NCBI GenBank assembly: GCA_947466165.1
Contig: CANIDW010000101.1
Span: forward strand, 1 to 6,124
DNA length: 6,124 bases
Direction: 5' to 3'
From: Comamonadaceae bacterium
GTDB taxonomy: Bacteria > Pseudomonadota > Gammaproteobacteria > Burkholderiales > Burkholderiaceae_C
Position 1 is the stretch's first letter; each line of letters opens with the position of its first letter. Made by a program: the position numbers and the translations under genes. Positions 5,947 through 6,124 of this stretch are shown here, piece by piece. The notes under the pieces were generated by a model, which had not been told where the DNA came from, ran no database searches, and saw only the letters and a program-made list of their open reading frames with translations.

Positions 5947-6124
5947 ATGTTGAAAAAATGGTTGAGTGATGCGTCCCTGTCCACGGTCGTTGCCGGCTTT
6001 GTGGCTGTTCTGGTGGGGTTTACCAGCTCGGCGGCCATTGTTTTCTCAGCCGCACAGGCCTTGGGCGCCAACGAAGCACAAACGGCCTCCTGGATGTGGG
6101 CGCTGGGTTTGGGCATGGGGGGCA
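5947..6124 (+). CDS. benE: BenE-type benzoate/H+ symporter (N-terminal part only)
   Basis: The first 59 residues of an inner-membrane transporter are present; the gene runs off the right edge with no stop. After a basic start (MLKKWL) comes the family's typical first helix (STVVAGFVAVLVGFTSSAAI, 12-31), then SAAQALGANEAQTASWMWALGLGMG (34-58), the loop and start of helix two. This closely resembles the opening of BenE proteins, which import benzoate with protons for aromatic catabolism. The match to the family is good, but the specificity is inferred: some BenE relatives near no ben genes may move other substrates. It has the same direction as the two preceding genes but a 56-nt gap, so it may have its own promoter. 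The start is the first ATG in frame and gives the usual N-terminus. Confidence 0.85.
   Translation, partial: MLKKWLSDASLSTVVAGFVAVLVGFTSSAAIVFSAAQALGANEAQTASWMWALGLGMGG

Overview
The window looks like chromosomal core DNA from a betaproteobacterium, most likely a member of the Comamonadaceae (Polaromonas/Rhodoferax/Acidovorax-like). This placement is inferred from protein character, moderately high GC and gene order as I remember it, not from a search. Coding density is high. I see no insertion sequence, phage gene, CRISPR array, tRNA or rRNA.

Left block (1-4210, all minus strand). Read in the direction of transcription, it holds a class II-type histone-deacetylase-family amidohydrolase, an MscS-family mechanosensitive channel with extra N-terminal membrane segments, electron transfer flavoprotein beta (etfB) and alpha (etfA), and the first 70 codons of a large acyl-CoA dehydrogenase. 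Gaps are 41, 41, 2 and 16 nt, so the five genes could be one transcription unit. Two inverted repeats complicate this: a hairpin followed by a U-rich tract at the deacetylase/mscS junction, and a perfect 8-bp stem overlapping the mscS stop codon just before etfB. The last three genes make a clear functional unit. The dehydrogenase oxidises an acyl-CoA and EtfAB carries the electrons toward the quinone pool through ETF:quinone oxidoreductase. The deacetylase and the channel have no textbook role in that pathway.

Middle (4211-4413): a divergent intergenic region. It carries two copies of an 8-bp motif exactly 30 bp apart, each next to an A/T homopolymer run, just upstream of the deacetylase start. 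A weak -10-like box faces the right-hand genes.

Right block (4414-6124, plus strand). It holds a periplasmic MltB-type lytic murein transglycosylase with a probable TTG start, a 73-residue Trp-rich protein of the TIGR02450/DUF2389 family whose function is unknown, and the first 59 codons of a BenE-type benzoate/H+ symporter.

I did not find a clearly novel system. The observations most worth following are the deacetylase-channel-ETF linkage, the two intercistronic hairpins, and the spaced repeat upstream of the deacetylase gene.
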